A DNA stretch of 64,000 nt from NCBI GenBank assembly GCA_021324755.1, contig JAJPIL010000026.1:30020-94019 (forward strand). Reading direction: 5' to 3'. A model generated the notes under the pieces. It did no database searches and had not been told where the DNA came from. It saw only the letters and a program-made list of their open reading frames with translations. Positions 27,953-37,184 of this stretch are shown here, piece after piece. The position numbers and the translations under genes were made by a program. Origin of the DNA: Pseudomonadota bacterium (GTDB lineage: Bacteria; Desulfobacterota; Binatia; Binatales; Binataceae). Position 1 is the stretch's first letter, and each line of letters begins with the position of its first letter.

Positions 27953-29176
27953 TCAGGAAGGTTGGCTCATTCGCTTGCTGAGCACAAAGACCGACGCTCG
28001 AGTCCCCAGAATCTCTACACCTAGTTTGGCAAGGACGCGCAGCCCGTGCTTTTTGACGAGTTGTTCTGTCATGTAGTTTGGGTTAGCCAGTATGGCTAGC
28101 AACCCCGTGGGCCTGATTACTCTGGCGAATTCCGCCATAAGGCAAGGGTATAGGCGAGGAAGCTCAGAGGGCTCGCCGAGTTTTTTGCCCCATGGCAAAT
28201 TGGTGACAATTTTGTCGACGCTTTCGTCGCGCAAAGGCAGTGAGGTCGCATCCCACAACGCAAGTGCTCTGGGTTTGTGACGCGGGCCAAAGTTAGTTTT
28301 TGCAGCGACGACAGCGTCGAACGCTTTGTCGCCGCCGAGTAGCAACCGATAGCGGCCTAAAAAAGCACGCTCGATCAGTATCGTCCCGGCACCGCACAGG
28401 GGGTCTAAAAAGATATCGTCCGGTTGCGGCTTTGAAAGCCACGCAAGCGCTGCTGCGACCGACGGTCGCAAGGTGGCTGGTCGGTGGCTGACAAGATAGC
28501 TTCGATGGCGCATCGTGGCGTCGCTCAAGCGCAGGGCCAGTAAAAACTCGTCGCCCAAAAGTGTTGCCCAGAACTCAAGCGCATTGTCGTCCTCGCTTGG
28601 CCGCCATCGATAGTCATTGCGGGCCACGATACCGCGCTCTACCGCCTCTGAAAAGACGCGTCTTTTAAAAGAATGGGCGCCCGCCATCCTTGTGATTACC
28701 CGAAAATCCAAGCGCCGTTTCGGGCTTGCTCCGCCGAATATGCGAGAACGCAGTAGCAAAGCCTCCTGCACGCCTTTGGCCGCCTGAGCGATCCGGCGAA
28801 CGTCATCAAGGGCTTTAAAACCGCGGTGCACTTTTTCAAACGCCAACACCGCAAACAGGTCTTCGATTGTGCGCAGCTTCGCTGTCTCCGCAGGCGATTC
28901 GGTACGAAAGACGACGATGCCGGCGCGCCCTTCGAACCGCCGGATGGCGAGGATCTCGGGTGCGCCCAGCCTAGCTACTATCTCTTCTTGAGCCACACGC
29001 TCGAACCCAGGCTGAGTGTGAGCTGAAAAAACGGCGCCGGAAGCTTGCGCTTTAAGCCTAAGATGAACGCGCCTATCGTGCTCTTTCTGCTCGCTTCGAA
29101 ATCCGCGACGATCCAAAAAGGGCCAATCGGCAGGCTGGCTACTGCGGTATGCTGAAGGCGCCGCGACCTGTCGCAA
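27953..29176 (-). CDS. THUMP-domain RNA (guanine-N2?) methyltransferase
   Basis: A 407-residue protein. After about 45 low-homology residues comes a THUMP RNA-binding region (FSAHTQPGFERVAQEEIVARLG ... in parts). The Rossmann methyltransferase follows with FLDPLCGAGTILIERA for SAM binding and the catalytic TNLPWGKKLG, an NPPY-type motif as in the Trm14/RlmL and TrmG10-like enzymes. It likely modifies a base amino group in tRNA or rRNA; the substrate cannot be read. The true start could be later than the one given. Confidence 0.85.
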   Translation of the reverse strand: MRQVAAPSAYRSSQPADWPFLDRRGFRSEQKEHDRRVHLRLKAQASGAVFSAHTQPGFERVAQEEIVARLGAPEILAIRRFEGRAGIVVFRTESPAETAKLRTIEDLFAVLAFEKVHRGFKALDDVRRIAQAAKGVQEALLLRSRIFGGASPKRRLDFRVITRMAGAHSFKRRVFSEAVERGIVARNDYRWRPSEDDNALEFWATLLGDEFLLALRLSDATMRHRSYLVSHRPATLRPSVAAALAWLSKPQPDDIFLDPLCGAGTILIERAFLGRYRLLLGGDKAFDAVVAAKTNFGPRHKPRALALWDATSLPLRDESVDKIVTNLPWGKKLGEPSELPRLYPCLMAEFARVIRPTGLLAILANPNYMTEQLVKKHGLRVLAKLGVEILGTRASVFVLSKRMSQPS

Positions 29177-29246
29177 ATGAGAAAAGTTCAGCTAGAAAGC
29201 CCACATTCTAGCGCGCGAAAAAATTTCCGAAGGCTTAGGCCTTACC

Positions 29247-29810
29247 TTATTTCGCGCGCGCCACGTATTCGCGTGTTTCCGTGTTTACGGTGATCACATC
29301 ACCCTCGGCGATAAACTGAGGGACTTGTACGGTAAGGCCAGTTTCCGTGACAGCTGGCTTCAAAGTGTTGGTGGCGGACGCTGATTTTATTCCCGGTTCG
29401 GTTTGTACGACCTTCAAGTTGACGGTCTTGGGCGGGGTTATATTTATCGGGTTATTCTCGTACATCTCTACCTGTACCCGCAAATTGGGGACCAAAAAGG
29501 GTATGACGTCTTCGACCAGCTCGCGGGCGATCGCGATCTGGTCGTAGGTTTCAGTGTTCATGAAGTAGAAGTTGTCCCCGTCCTCGTAAAGAAATTCCAT
29601 CTCGACTTGGTCGAGGATGACGCGCTCGACGCGATCCTCGGAGCGGAAACGTACCTCAGTTTGCGACCCGGTGCGCAAGTTGCGCAACTTGGTCTGCACC
29701 ATTCCACGCCAGTTGCCCGGCGTGATGTGCAGGACGGACATCACGCGCCACAGCTCGTTGTTGTTCTCGATTACTACTCCAGGGCGAAGTTGAGTTGCTT
29801 GAATCAACAT
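29247..29810 (-). CDS. efp: Elongation factor P
   Basis: A 187-residue three-domain factor that relieves ribosome stalling at polyproline. KOW-like domain I has PGVVIENNNELWRV; the domain II/III ending NTETREYVAR is regular. The loop tip reads TPGNWRGMVQTK, so the residue that is Lys34 (lysylated) or Arg32 (rhamnosylated) in studied enzymes is Asn (N33) here, with Arg two places on. An unmodified or differently modified EF-P is inferred. No epmA, epmB or earP gene is in the window. Confidence 0.95.
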   Translation of the reverse strand: MLIQATQLRPGVVIENNNELWRVMSVLHITPGNWRGMVQTKLRNLRTGSQTEVRFRSEDRVERVILDQVEMEFLYEDGDNFYFMNTETYDQIAIARELVEDVIPFLVPNLRVQVEMYENNPINITPPKTVNLKVVQTEPGIKSASATNTLKPAVTETGLTVQVPQFIAEGDVITVNTETREYVARAK

Positions 29811-30204
29811 AGCCTTTCGCTCAGTGCAACCTCGTGTATAAAGTGGGAAAGTTTTAAGTTAGCTCTCAAATAAGCTCAAGGTTTCCGCCCAAATTGCGGT
29901 GACTGTCCAACACGTGCATGCTTAAACCGGTAGCCTCAATTCCTATTATTACTCTCACGGCTGGTGCCCAGAACCAAAAGCATTAAACCCAATTAATGCT
30001 CCGGGCTAGAGGCTGCGCTTAGCGCCGAGGCTCGAGTGAAGCACATAATTCAAGCGCTCCTCTAGACCAACCACACCAATTGGAACAAGCCGGTGCAACA
30101 AAATTAAGCGGTCCTGACCCCGGGAGTTACGAAAGAGTACGAAGCGTTTCGGACGTTCAAAAATCTGGGAAGCACTAAAAAGGACTTGCCGACTTGCGAG
30201 CAAA
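29811..30204. other. Spacer upstream of efp
   Basis: About 390 bases without a supported gene. A minus frame (30006-30203) has no family signature. On the minus strand a TTATAC-like -10 about 35 bases before efp is possible but weak. Confidence 0.3.
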
Positions 30205-30468
30205 TCAGCCCGCCCTCTGCTGCTTGTACCGTTCTGATACGGCCTTTATTTGGCGTCCCAGCTTAAGAAAAATTTCACCTTCGTCATAAATAAAAAGTAT
30301 TAAGGCTCCGGCGGCTCCTATGATCAGTCCCAGAAGAAATGCACCCATCGGAATTCGGCCTCCGAATTTGGTATTTTCTAAATATAGCTCAAAGCTTGAA
30401 CTTGCTAAAGTTTTCAGCTTTGGGCTGGCATCGTCCTCAGCCTTGCGATTGTTAGCCCTCATTGGCAC
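30205..30468 (-). CDS. Small single-pass membrane protein
   Basis: An 87-residue hypothetical protein with an N-terminal polar region, one clear membrane helix (MGAFLLGLIIGAAGALILFI) and a charged C-terminal helix (KLGRQIKAVSERYKQQRAG). No family recognised. The start is GTG or an ATG two codons on, with no strong ribosome site. It is divergent from ygfZ. Confidence 0.55.
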   Translation of the reverse strand: MPMRANNRKAEDDASPKLKTLASSSFELYLENTKFGGRIPMGAFLLGLIIGAAGALILFIYDEGEIFLKLGRQIKAVSERYKQQRAG

Positions 30469-30524
30469 AGCTAAAATAAGATTCTAGGTTCGGCAAGGTT
30501 GCTTACGATCCTTGGTCGTCTCCA

Positions 30525-31562
30525 ATGTTGGAAGCTGAGATCCGCGAGTCTGATCGTTTGTCGGACGAACCGGCGCAACCGGCTCGAGCAGAATATGAGG
30601 CCGCTTTATCCGGTGTAGCCTATCGTTTGGCACCCGAGCGCCTTTTGGTACACGTGACGGGCGCCGACCGTGTCGCTTTTCTTCACGGTACTTGCACTCA
30701 AAATATTAAAGCTTTATCGCCTGATGCGGTAGCGTACGGACTTATCCTTACCGAGCGTGCTCACGTTTTGGCCGACGCCTATGTTTACGGGCGCAATGAG
30801 GAGTTGTTGCTCGAGACCGAGCGAGCGAATTGGGGCCCGGCACGGGCGCAGCTCGAAAAACTTATTGTGGCCGATGACGTAGAGCTCAATGAAGATACGG
30901 TCTTGGGTGTGATGGAACTCGAAGGCCCGAGAGCTTTTGAGGCTCTTACGGCAGTCCTTGGGCACTCGCAAATAAACTTAGATGATTGGCGTTGTTGCGA
31001 AGTTGACGGCGTTTTAATTGCGTCTTTTCCTCGCCGAGGGTCACGGGCTGGCACTGTCGTCGGTCCCGTTGACCGGGTGAGAGAGCTTGCGAATAGTTTG
31101 CCCCAAACGCTCAAAGATTGCGTCGTCGCGCGCGCAAGTCTGCAAACATTTGAGACCTTGCGTATCGAGAACGGGCTGGCTCGAGTAGGTTGGGACACCG
31201 ATTCCAAGACCATAGCTTTGGAAGCTAGGCTTGAGCGCGGCATCTCGTTCAACAAAGGATGTTACCTCGGTCAGGAAACGATCGAGCGCGTAAGCTCGCA
31301 CGGTCGGCTTAAGAAGCGGCTGTACGGTCTGAAGTTCGCGAAAGATGAGGCGCCCAAGCGAGGAGCAACGGTGTACCTGGAGGGCAAGGAAGTAGGTCGG
31401 ATAACAAGCAGCGCAGTATCGCCGCGGCTAGGCGGAATCGCGCTTGCGATCTTGCATCACAGTGCTTGGCAGCCTGGCTTAGAAGTCTCCGTAATCGATC
31501 ACGCCGGTCATTACAAAGGCTTAGTCAGTGATTTGCCGTTTACAGCGTCAGCGGCAAACTGA
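30525..31562 (+). CDS. ygfZ: Folate-binding protein YgfZ (GcvT-like)
   Basis: A 345-residue tetrahydrofolate-binding factor that helps build or repair certain Fe-S enzymes (MiaB, lipoyl synthase among them). The signature KGCYLGQETIERV with its conserved Cys is intact, and GcvT-like N- and C-terminal domains are recognisable. It is followed 65 bases later by a tiny Cys-rich desulforedoxin-like gene. Both deal with iron or redox chemistry, which may be chance. Confidence 0.92.
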   Translation: MLEAEIRESDRLSDEPAQPARAEYEAALSGVAYRLAPERLLVHVTGADRVAFLHGTCTQNIKALSPDAVAYGLILTERAHVLADAYVYGRNEELLLETERANWGPARAQLEKLIVADDVELNEDTVLGVMELEGPRAFEALTAVLGHSQINLDDWRCCEVDGVLIASFPRRGSRAGTVVGPVDRVRELANSLPQTLKDCVVARASLQTFETLRIENGLARVGWDTDSKTIALEARLERGISFNKGCYLGQETIERVSSHGRLKKRLYGLKFAKDEAPKRGATVYLEGKEVGRITSSAVSPRLGGIALAILHHSAWQPGLEVSVIDHAGHYKGLVSDLPFTASAAN

Positions 31563-31626
31563 AGCTTTTTAGGGCGGCGTAAGTCGCAAACCTAACAAAC
31601 GCGAAAAAGGGGGTAATTGCAGGGAA

Positions 31627-31770
31627 ATGGCTAACGTACTTGGCAAACGATACATGTGTGAAAAGTGCGGCACCGAGGTGCTCTGCAACAAAGCGGGCGA
31701 CGGCACCTTCATGTGCTGCGACGTCGAGATGAAAATCAAGGAGGTCAAGCCCTTACCCTCCTCGGACTAG
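31627..31770 (+). CDS. Desulforedoxin-like 47-residue protein (copy 1)
   Basis: MANVLGKRYMCEKCGTEVLC, then NKAGDGTFMCCDVEMKIKEV and a short tail. The CxxCG ... CC pattern (C11, C14, C30, C31) is the Fe(Cys)4 site of desulforedoxin and of the N-terminal domain of desulfoferrodoxin. AGGGAA precedes the ATG. It lies 64 bases after ygfZ on the same strand. An extra Cys20 is not part of the motif. A second, shorter copy is at 37065. It could be an electron carrier or metal-binding partner; no superoxide-reductase domain is present. Confidence 0.82.
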   Translation: MANVLGKRYMCEKCGTEVLCNKAGDGTFMCCDVEMKIKEVKPLPSSD

Positions 31771-31968
31771 TTGTCTTAAAGTTGAGGGCGCAAAGGGGGT
31801 AGTAGTTAGGTCGGTTATAAACCACTCCTCAAAGTTGGCGCACAGCTAACGCGTACTCAGCGCTTTTCGCTGAGACCCGCCCGTTCCCCGGGGATGTAGT
31901 GTGTTGGGTAAAGGAGCTGTAGAACGTAGCTGGGGGAGGATGCCAGGGCAATTGCTGCTTCGACTGGT

Positions 31969-33549
31969 TTGAGCTCAAAAGCCTTATTGCTTTATGGCGG
32001 AGTAATCTTTGGGCATAGGGGATGCGATGCTGTTCTTGTAGTGGGCGGCCGGATCGCCGCGCTCGGGCGCTCGCACGAGCTGATTGCGGCAATCGGGGGG
32101 AACGGGCGCGCTGTCGAGCTTAGAGGTGCAACGGTACTGCCGGGGTTCGTCGACCCGCATCTGCACTTGCTCGAAGCCGCTTCGCTCGAAGCAAAACTCG
32201 ACCTTCGGGGGCTTAAGCGACTTCGGCAGGTGCTTTCTGCCCTTGAAGCGTACGCCTCGCAGCTTCCTCGCGGAACATGGGTCAGGGCGTTTGGGTTAGA
32301 CGAAGCGCTTTTGGAGGAGCGTCGCGGACCGACCCGGGCGGAACTTGATGCTGCGGTTCCCGACAAGCCCCTGCGATTACGCCATCAGACGCTGCACGCT
32401 TCGTGGCTCAACAGCTGCGCAATAGAGCGGCTCGGTCTTGACGATCCTTCGATTCCTTTGCCTACGGGCGCTTGCGTTTTTCGAGATCACCACGGTCGAG
32501 CGACGGGTCTGGTGGTGGGGCTGGAAAAGTGGATATCACAGCGGATTCCGAAGGTGTCTGCCGATGAGCTCGAATGGCGCGCAAAAGCTTTCAGCAAGCG
32601 CCTTGCGGAAGTCGGTGTCACGGCGATCGCCGACGCTGGCGCGCATAACGGGCTTGACGAGGTTAGGTTGTTTGCGCGGCTTGTCAAACAAGGAATTATC
32701 CGGCAGCGAGTTTCGTTGATGCTGGGCGCCGATTACGTCGAGCAGGCTCCAGAGGCTGCAAAAGTTGCCGCTGAGTCGGGGCTCAGGCTCGACTGGGTCA
32801 AGTTCATGCCGACGTCTGACACCCAGCCCCAGCGGTGGGCGTCGGTTTTGAGGCGTGTTCGCGCGCTCGGTCTGGGTGCCGCCTTTCACGTCACCGAGCT
32901 CGAGGAGATGGAGGCGGTCCTTACGACGATTGAACTGGCTCGAACGGAGGCGAGCATACGTCAAAACGGTCTTGCGAGCTTGCGGCTCGAGCACGCGTCG
33001 CTGGTCGCGCCTAACTACTTGAGGCGAATTGCACGAAGCGGCGCGTGGATAGTTGCTAATCCGGGGTTTCTTTACTATCGCGGCGCAAAATATCGGCAGG
33101 AGCCCGGCTTGCTGCCATATCTTTTTCCGCTAAAGACGTTGTCGAACGAGGGAATTCCCATAGCGGCTGCAAGCGACTGTCCTGTGATTCCCTCTAATCC
33201 GCTGGTCGGAATCGCCTCTGCGTGTCTGCGCGAGACCCAAGACGGAGAACCGGTTTCATATGACCAGCGGCTTTCCGTGCGCGAAGCGTATTCGCTCTTC
33301 ACCGAGCAGGCGGCAAAAGTACTTGGCATCGAGGCCGGGATAATCGCTTCTGGCAAGCTTGCTGACCTTGTCGTTTTTTCCAAAGATCCAACCTTGTTGA
33401 GCCCAAAGGAACTTCTCAAGCTTAAGCCTGAAATGACGATAATCGGCGGCGACCTCGTCTACCAACGCGAAAGCCGCGGGAAACCTAGCTCGGTTAAGGA
33501 AGTTAATGAGCCAGGAAAAACGTGGTGCGTCGGCCACCGGGATAATTGA
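31969..33549 (+). CDS. Amidohydrolase family 3 (YtcJ-like)
   Basis: A 526-residue metal-dependent hydrolase. The HxH metal site is in PGFVDPHLHLLEAAS; later come RLEHASLVAP (His), AAASDCPVIPSNPL (Asp) and GKLADLVVFSKDP at the end. The substrate is probably a cyclic amide, carbamate or similar, but the family is broad. The TTG at 31969 lacks a good ribosome site, and no in-frame ATG lies nearby, so the start is uncertain. It begins the catabolic block with the crotonase and acyl-CoA ligase downstream. Confidence 0.85.
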   Translation: MSSKALLLYGGVIFGHRGCDAVLVVGGRIAALGRSHELIAAIGGNGRAVELRGATVLPGFVDPHLHLLEAASLEAKLDLRGLKRLRQVLSALEAYASQLPRGTWVRAFGLDEALLEERRGPTRAELDAAVPDKPLRLRHQTLHASWLNSCAIERLGLDDPSIPLPTGACVFRDHHGRATGLVVGLEKWISQRIPKVSADELEWRAKAFSKRLAEVGVTAIADAGAHNGLDEVRLFARLVKQGIIRQRVSLMLGADYVEQAPEAAKVAAESGLRLDWVKFMPTSDTQPQRWASVLRRVRALGLGAAFHVTELEEMEAVLTTIELARTEASIRQNGLASLRLEHASLVAPNYLRRIARSGAWIVANPGFLYYRGAKYRQEPGLLPYLFPLKTLSNEGIPIAAASDCPVIPSNPLVGIASACLRETQDGEPVSYDQRLSVREAYSLFTEQAAKVLGIEAGIIASGKLADLVVFSKDPTLLSPKELLKLKPEMTIIGGDLVYQRESRGKPSSVKEVNEPGKTWCVGHRDN

Positions 33550-33630
33550 GCCTCGTGCGAGAAATTTCTCGCTGGATGTGGGTTGTGCAGGCTTGACGGT
33601 CGCGGAAGTTCGAGTGCTTTGCAATGAGAC

Positions 33631-34422
33631 TTGGTCTCTTTTATCGTGGCGCGTAAACGAGCGAAAAACGACGGGTTTTCGACCGTATTGTACGAAAAGC
33701 GAGGTCCGGTGGCGTGGATCACGCTCAATCGTCCTGAACGCCTCAACGCGTATAACATGGCGATGAGGGATGAGCTGTTCCAGATTCTGCTCGCGCTACA
33801 CGAAGACTACGAGGTGCGGGCGATGGTCCTGACCGGCGCCGGGCGCGCCTTTTCAACCGGCGGGGACGTTACCGAGTTTGGCACGGCTCCGTCGCCGATC
33901 GTGGCGCGCTGGGTGCGATTTCGTCGCGATGTGTGGGGGCTTTTGCGCTCACTAACTATACCTACGCTGGCTGCGGTTCATGGCCTGACGGTTGGCGGCG
34001 GCCTTGAAATGGCTTTGTTGTGCGACCTCGCACTGGCGGCGGACGACACACGTATTTGTCTACCCGAGACCGGTCTCGGTATGATACCTGGTGTGGCCGG
34101 CACGCAGACGCTTAGTCGGCGTTCCAGCCCGGCGACTGCTTTAGAGCTCTGCGTCACTGGCAGATGGATCGACGCCGGCGAGGCCTTGCGGCTGGGCTTG
34201 GTGGTTGAAGTCGTCCCAAAAGACATGCTCGAGAGGCGCGCCCAGGAGCTTGCTGAAAAGCTAAGCCAAGCGCCCCGGCTGGCACTGGCTGCGGCTAAAC
34301 TTGCAGTGTGGGAGGGATGCGATCTGCCGCTAGCCGAAGGTATCGAGCTCGAACGTAGGCTTGGGGCGATTCTCAGGGCGTATAATGCGCAACATCGAAA
34401 GCGTGCGCCGGCGATGGCATAG
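33631..34422 (+). CDS. Enoyl-CoA hydratase/isomerase family protein
   Basis: A 263-residue crotonase-fold protein. WITLNRPERLNAYN, the oxyanion loop FSTGGDVTEF, and both catalytic Glu positions (VGGGLEMALLCDLALAA and LPETGLGMIPGVAGTQ) are present, so hydratase activity is plausible. The start is a TTG 82 bases after the amidohydrolase; a GTG or ATG further in is possible. It precedes the acyl-CoA ligase by 78 bases. Confidence 0.88.
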   Translation: MVSFIVARKRAKNDGFSTVLYEKRGPVAWITLNRPERLNAYNMAMRDELFQILLALHEDYEVRAMVLTGAGRAFSTGGDVTEFGTAPSPIVARWVRFRRDVWGLLRSLTIPTLAAVHGLTVGGGLEMALLCDLALAADDTRICLPETGLGMIPGVAGTQTLSRRSSPATALELCVTGRWIDAGEALRLGLVVEVVPKDMLERRAQELAEKLSQAPRLALAAAKLAVWEGCDLPLAEGIELERRLGAILRAYNAQHRKRAPAMA

Positions 34423-34500
34423 CTGGTCTTTTCGACGGTGCGTGACACTGGATTATCGAGATTCAAAGCTTTTAAAGCTTTTTAGGAGGATAGGCGTTCG

Positions 34501-36057
34501 GTGAACACAGTCAATTTTGTCAGTATCCCCGCATCGATGTTCCCCGACCAGGAGATTCTCGTTTTTGGGGAAAAGCGGTTGACGTACGGGCAACTGTATG
34601 ACCGAATATGCAGGCTCGCCTCGGTATTCAACCAGTTGGGCCTCAAGCAACGCGACGTAGTCGCGGTGATGGATACGAACTCGGACCTTTACGTTACCGC
34701 TTATTACGCGTCCGCGAAGGCCGGCCTTACCTTCTTGCCCCTGAACTACCGCGCCAAGGATCCCGAACTTGAGTACATGGTTAACACGGCCGGAGCAAAG
34801 GCGCTGCTCGTTGGACCGCGTTACTACGAGCAGATACGTCGCGTGAGGCCAAAATTGGCTACCGTCAGTATCGTGTTGGCGATGGGCGAGGCGACGTCCG
34901 ATTTCCCTAGTGTTGAACGGCTCCTGGCAGACGCAAGCCCGCAAGAGGCCGACGCCGAAGTCGAAGACGAAGATATTTCCGTGCTGATGTATACCAGCGG
35001 CACCACTTCGCTGCCGAAGGGAGTGATGCTGCGCTTTCAGGATTTTACCGCTTACGTGACGGCCAACGTCGAGATGGCCGACGGCAGCGACCGCGGAGCG
35101 GCGTTGGTGTGCGTCCCCTTCTACCATATCGCCGGAATGGTAGCGATGATGACCAACATCTGGACCGGTAGGCGAATAGTCCTGATGCCGCAATTCGAAG
35201 CCCGCACCTGGCTTGCGCTCGTCGAGCGCGAGCGAATTACGCACGCCTTCGTCGTGCCGACGATGATGAAGCAGCTGCTCGATGAGCCGAACTTCTCTAA
35301 AACCGACTTCTCGAGTTTAACGAATCTAGCTTACGGTGGGGCGCCGATGCCGCTGCCTGTGATCCGGCGGGCGATCGAAGCTTTCCCGAAACACGTCGGC
35401 TTTGTGAACGCTTACGGTCAGACCGAGACTACGTCGTCGCTCACCGTACTCGGCCCTGAAGATCATCGGTTGGAGGGCACGCCTGAAGAAATCGAGCGCA
35501 AACTTAGGCGACTTAACTCCATCGGGCGGCCACTGCCCGACGTCGAAGTAAAAATAATCGACGAAAATGGAAACCCTCTGCCTCCGGGTCAGGTGGGCGA
35601 AATCTGCATTCGCACTCCGCGCATAATGAAAGGCTATTTCGGGCGCGAGGACGATGCGGCGCTGCCAGACGGTTTCCGCGCGACAAGGGACCTTGGATGG
35701 ATGGATGAGGAAGGTTACATCTACTTCGCCGGGCGAAAAGATGACATGATCATTCGAGGCGGCGAAAATATCGCGCCGGCTGAAATCGAAGTGGTCCTTA
35801 CCAGCCATCCCGCCGTGGAAGAGGCCGCTGTTATCGGTGTGCCGTCGATCGAATGGGGACAGACGGTCTACGCTTTTGTCGTGCCGCGGCCGGGCAAGAG
35901 CGTCAGTCCCAAAGAGCTCGACGCTTTCTGCCGCGCCCGTTTGGCTAGCTTTAAATGCCCAGAAAACTACGAAATCGTCGACGCGCTGTCAAAAAATCCG
36001 CTCGGCAAGATTCTGCGCAACGAGCTCCGCGCAAGGGTGAGTGCGGGCAGTGCTTAG
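34501..36057 (+). CDS. AMP-forming acyl-CoA ligase
   Basis: A 518-residue ANL-superfamily enzyme that activates a carboxylic acid with ATP and CoA. Motifs: P-loop MYTSGTTSLPKGVML (about 165), YGQTETTSS, ARDL-like TRDLGWMDEEGYIYFAGR, hinge RKDDMIIRGGENIAPAEIE and the C-terminal catalytic Lys in KNPLGKILRNEL. AGGAGG lies upstream of the GTG. It sits between two crotonase genes, so its substrate likely enters a beta-oxidation-like route; the chain type cannot be read. Confidence 0.93.
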   Translation: MNTVNFVSIPASMFPDQEILVFGEKRLTYGQLYDRICRLASVFNQLGLKQRDVVAVMDTNSDLYVTAYYASAKAGLTFLPLNYRAKDPELEYMVNTAGAKALLVGPRYYEQIRRVRPKLATVSIVLAMGEATSDFPSVERLLADASPQEADAEVEDEDISVLMYTSGTTSLPKGVMLRFQDFTAYVTANVEMADGSDRGAALVCVPFYHIAGMVAMMTNIWTGRRIVLMPQFEARTWLALVERERITHAFVVPTMMKQLLDEPNFSKTDFSSLTNLAYGGAPMPLPVIRRAIEAFPKHVGFVNAYGQTETTSSLTVLGPEDHRLEGTPEEIERKLRRLNSIGRPLPDVEVKIIDENGNPLPPGQVGEICIRTPRIMKGYFGREDDAALPDGFRATRDLGWMDEEGYIYFAGRKDDMIIRGGENIAPAEIEVVLTSHPAVEEAAVIGVPSIEWGQTVYAFVVPRPGKSVSPKELDAFCRARLASFKCPENYEIVDALSKNPLGKILRNELRARVSAGSA

Positions 36058-36246
36058 TCGCGAGCGCCGCAAGAGAAGTAACCTCTCGGCCGTCAATTGC
36101 GCCAGCTGATTTGCCGCTGGTGGGGAGGCAGCCAACGGTCGATACAGTCAGGCGGTCGACGACTGTTGTCTGAAGCAATCCGGCTGTGGGCGGTGTAGCC
36201 GCTTAGCGTGAGGTCTGCACGCCCCGCCGCGGGCTCGCCTTTCGCG

Positions 36247-37014
36247 ATGAAGCTTTCGACTAAAGCCAAGCGCTATTTCGAGCGAAGCGGGCTTAAGATA
36301 AGCCGACTCGCAAAAGGCGTCCGTGTTGCGATGATATGGGGGCAACAGGACGGTATCCTCAGCAGCCGCGCTGCGACCGCTTTGATGGAGTTGAGCGAAG
36401 AGTTCGAAGACGATCAGTCGAGCGTAGTGCTGGCTATCAGCGGGTCCGATGGTAAATTTTGTGTCGGCTTTGACCACGACGTTGATGCGCGACTGGTCGA
36501 GACGCTAGGCGCAATTACAAAAGTAACTCTAGGAATAATAAACGGGGACGCGCTCAACGAGGGCCTCGAACTGGCATTAGCGCTCGATATCCGCCTCGGA
36601 TGGGCTGGAGCGCGGTTTGCGATGGGGCAGATCAATTCCGGCTCGATTCCATCTTTCGGTGGCACGCAACGCCTGCCGCGCGTGATCGGTCAGACGGCTG
36701 CGCTCAAGATGATACTTACCGGGGAGACGGTCGAAGCGCAGCAGGCGTGTCGCTTAGGACTAGTTTCAGCACTCGCCTCTTCGCAAAAGGAGCTCGAAAG
36801 GATTGCTAGCCAAACGGTCAAAACAATAGCCGCTCGCGGCCCGATCGCGGTCAAGTTTGCCAAGGAAGCTGTGCTCAAAGGGGTCGATATGACGCTTGCC
36901 CAAGGAATTCGCCTCGAAGAGGACCTCTACGCGCTGCTTCAGGTGACGGCGGATCGAGCTGAAGGAGTGCGCGCCTTTCTTGAAAAGCGCAAACCTTTAT
37001 TCAAAGGTGAATGA
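36247..37014 (+). CDS. Crotonase-fold protein lacking one catalytic Glu
   Basis: About 255 residues from the ATG at 36247; a GTG at 36208 is an alternative. The fold is clear: FCVGFDHDVD, LNEGLELALALDIRLGWAGARF and GSIPSFGGTQRLPRVIG. The first Glu (in LEL) is kept. The second, normally in a QPE-I segment before the GxIP motif, falls in FAMGQINSGSIPSFGG, which is one residue shorter and has Asn. Enzymes with this loss are usually isomerases, hydrolases, decarboxylases or inactive partners. Paired with the ligase and the other crotonase. Confidence 0.85.
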   Translation: MKLSTKAKRYFERSGLKISRLAKGVRVAMIWGQQDGILSSRAATALMELSEEFEDDQSSVVLAISGSDGKFCVGFDHDVDARLVETLGAITKVTLGIINGDALNEGLELALALDIRLGWAGARFAMGQINSGSIPSFGGTQRLPRVIGQTAALKMILTGETVEAQQACRLGLVSALASSQKELERIASQTVKTIAARGPIAVKFAKEAVLKGVDMTLAQGIRLEEDLYALLQVTADRAEGVRAFLEKRKPLFKGE

Positions 37015-37064
37015 AGTTATTGTATCGTAATTTAGGAATCTAGAAAGGCTTGTCGGGGTTCAGG

Positions 37065-37184
37065 ATGGCTAACCAACTGGGAAAGGTCTACATCTGCAAC
37101 AAGTGCGGTTCTCAACTTATCGTCACCAAGGCGGGTAGCGGTACGCTCAAATGTTGCGGCCTTCCGATGGAGCAGAAGAAATGA
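37065..37184 (+). CDS. Desulforedoxin-like 39-residue protein (copy 2)
   Basis: Reads MANQLGKVYICNKCGSQLIV, then TKAGSGTLKCCGLPMEQKK. Cys residues C11, C14, C30 and C31 form the Fe(Cys)4 site and the CCGLPM ending is the classic desulforedoxin one. It lies 50 bases after the variant crotonase and has AGG before its ATG. It shares the MAN-x-LGK start with copy 1 but lacks its C-terminal extension and Cys20. A complete desulforedoxin is about this length. Confidence 0.88.
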   Translation: MANQLGKVYICNKCGSQLIVTKAGSGTLKCCGLPMEQKK

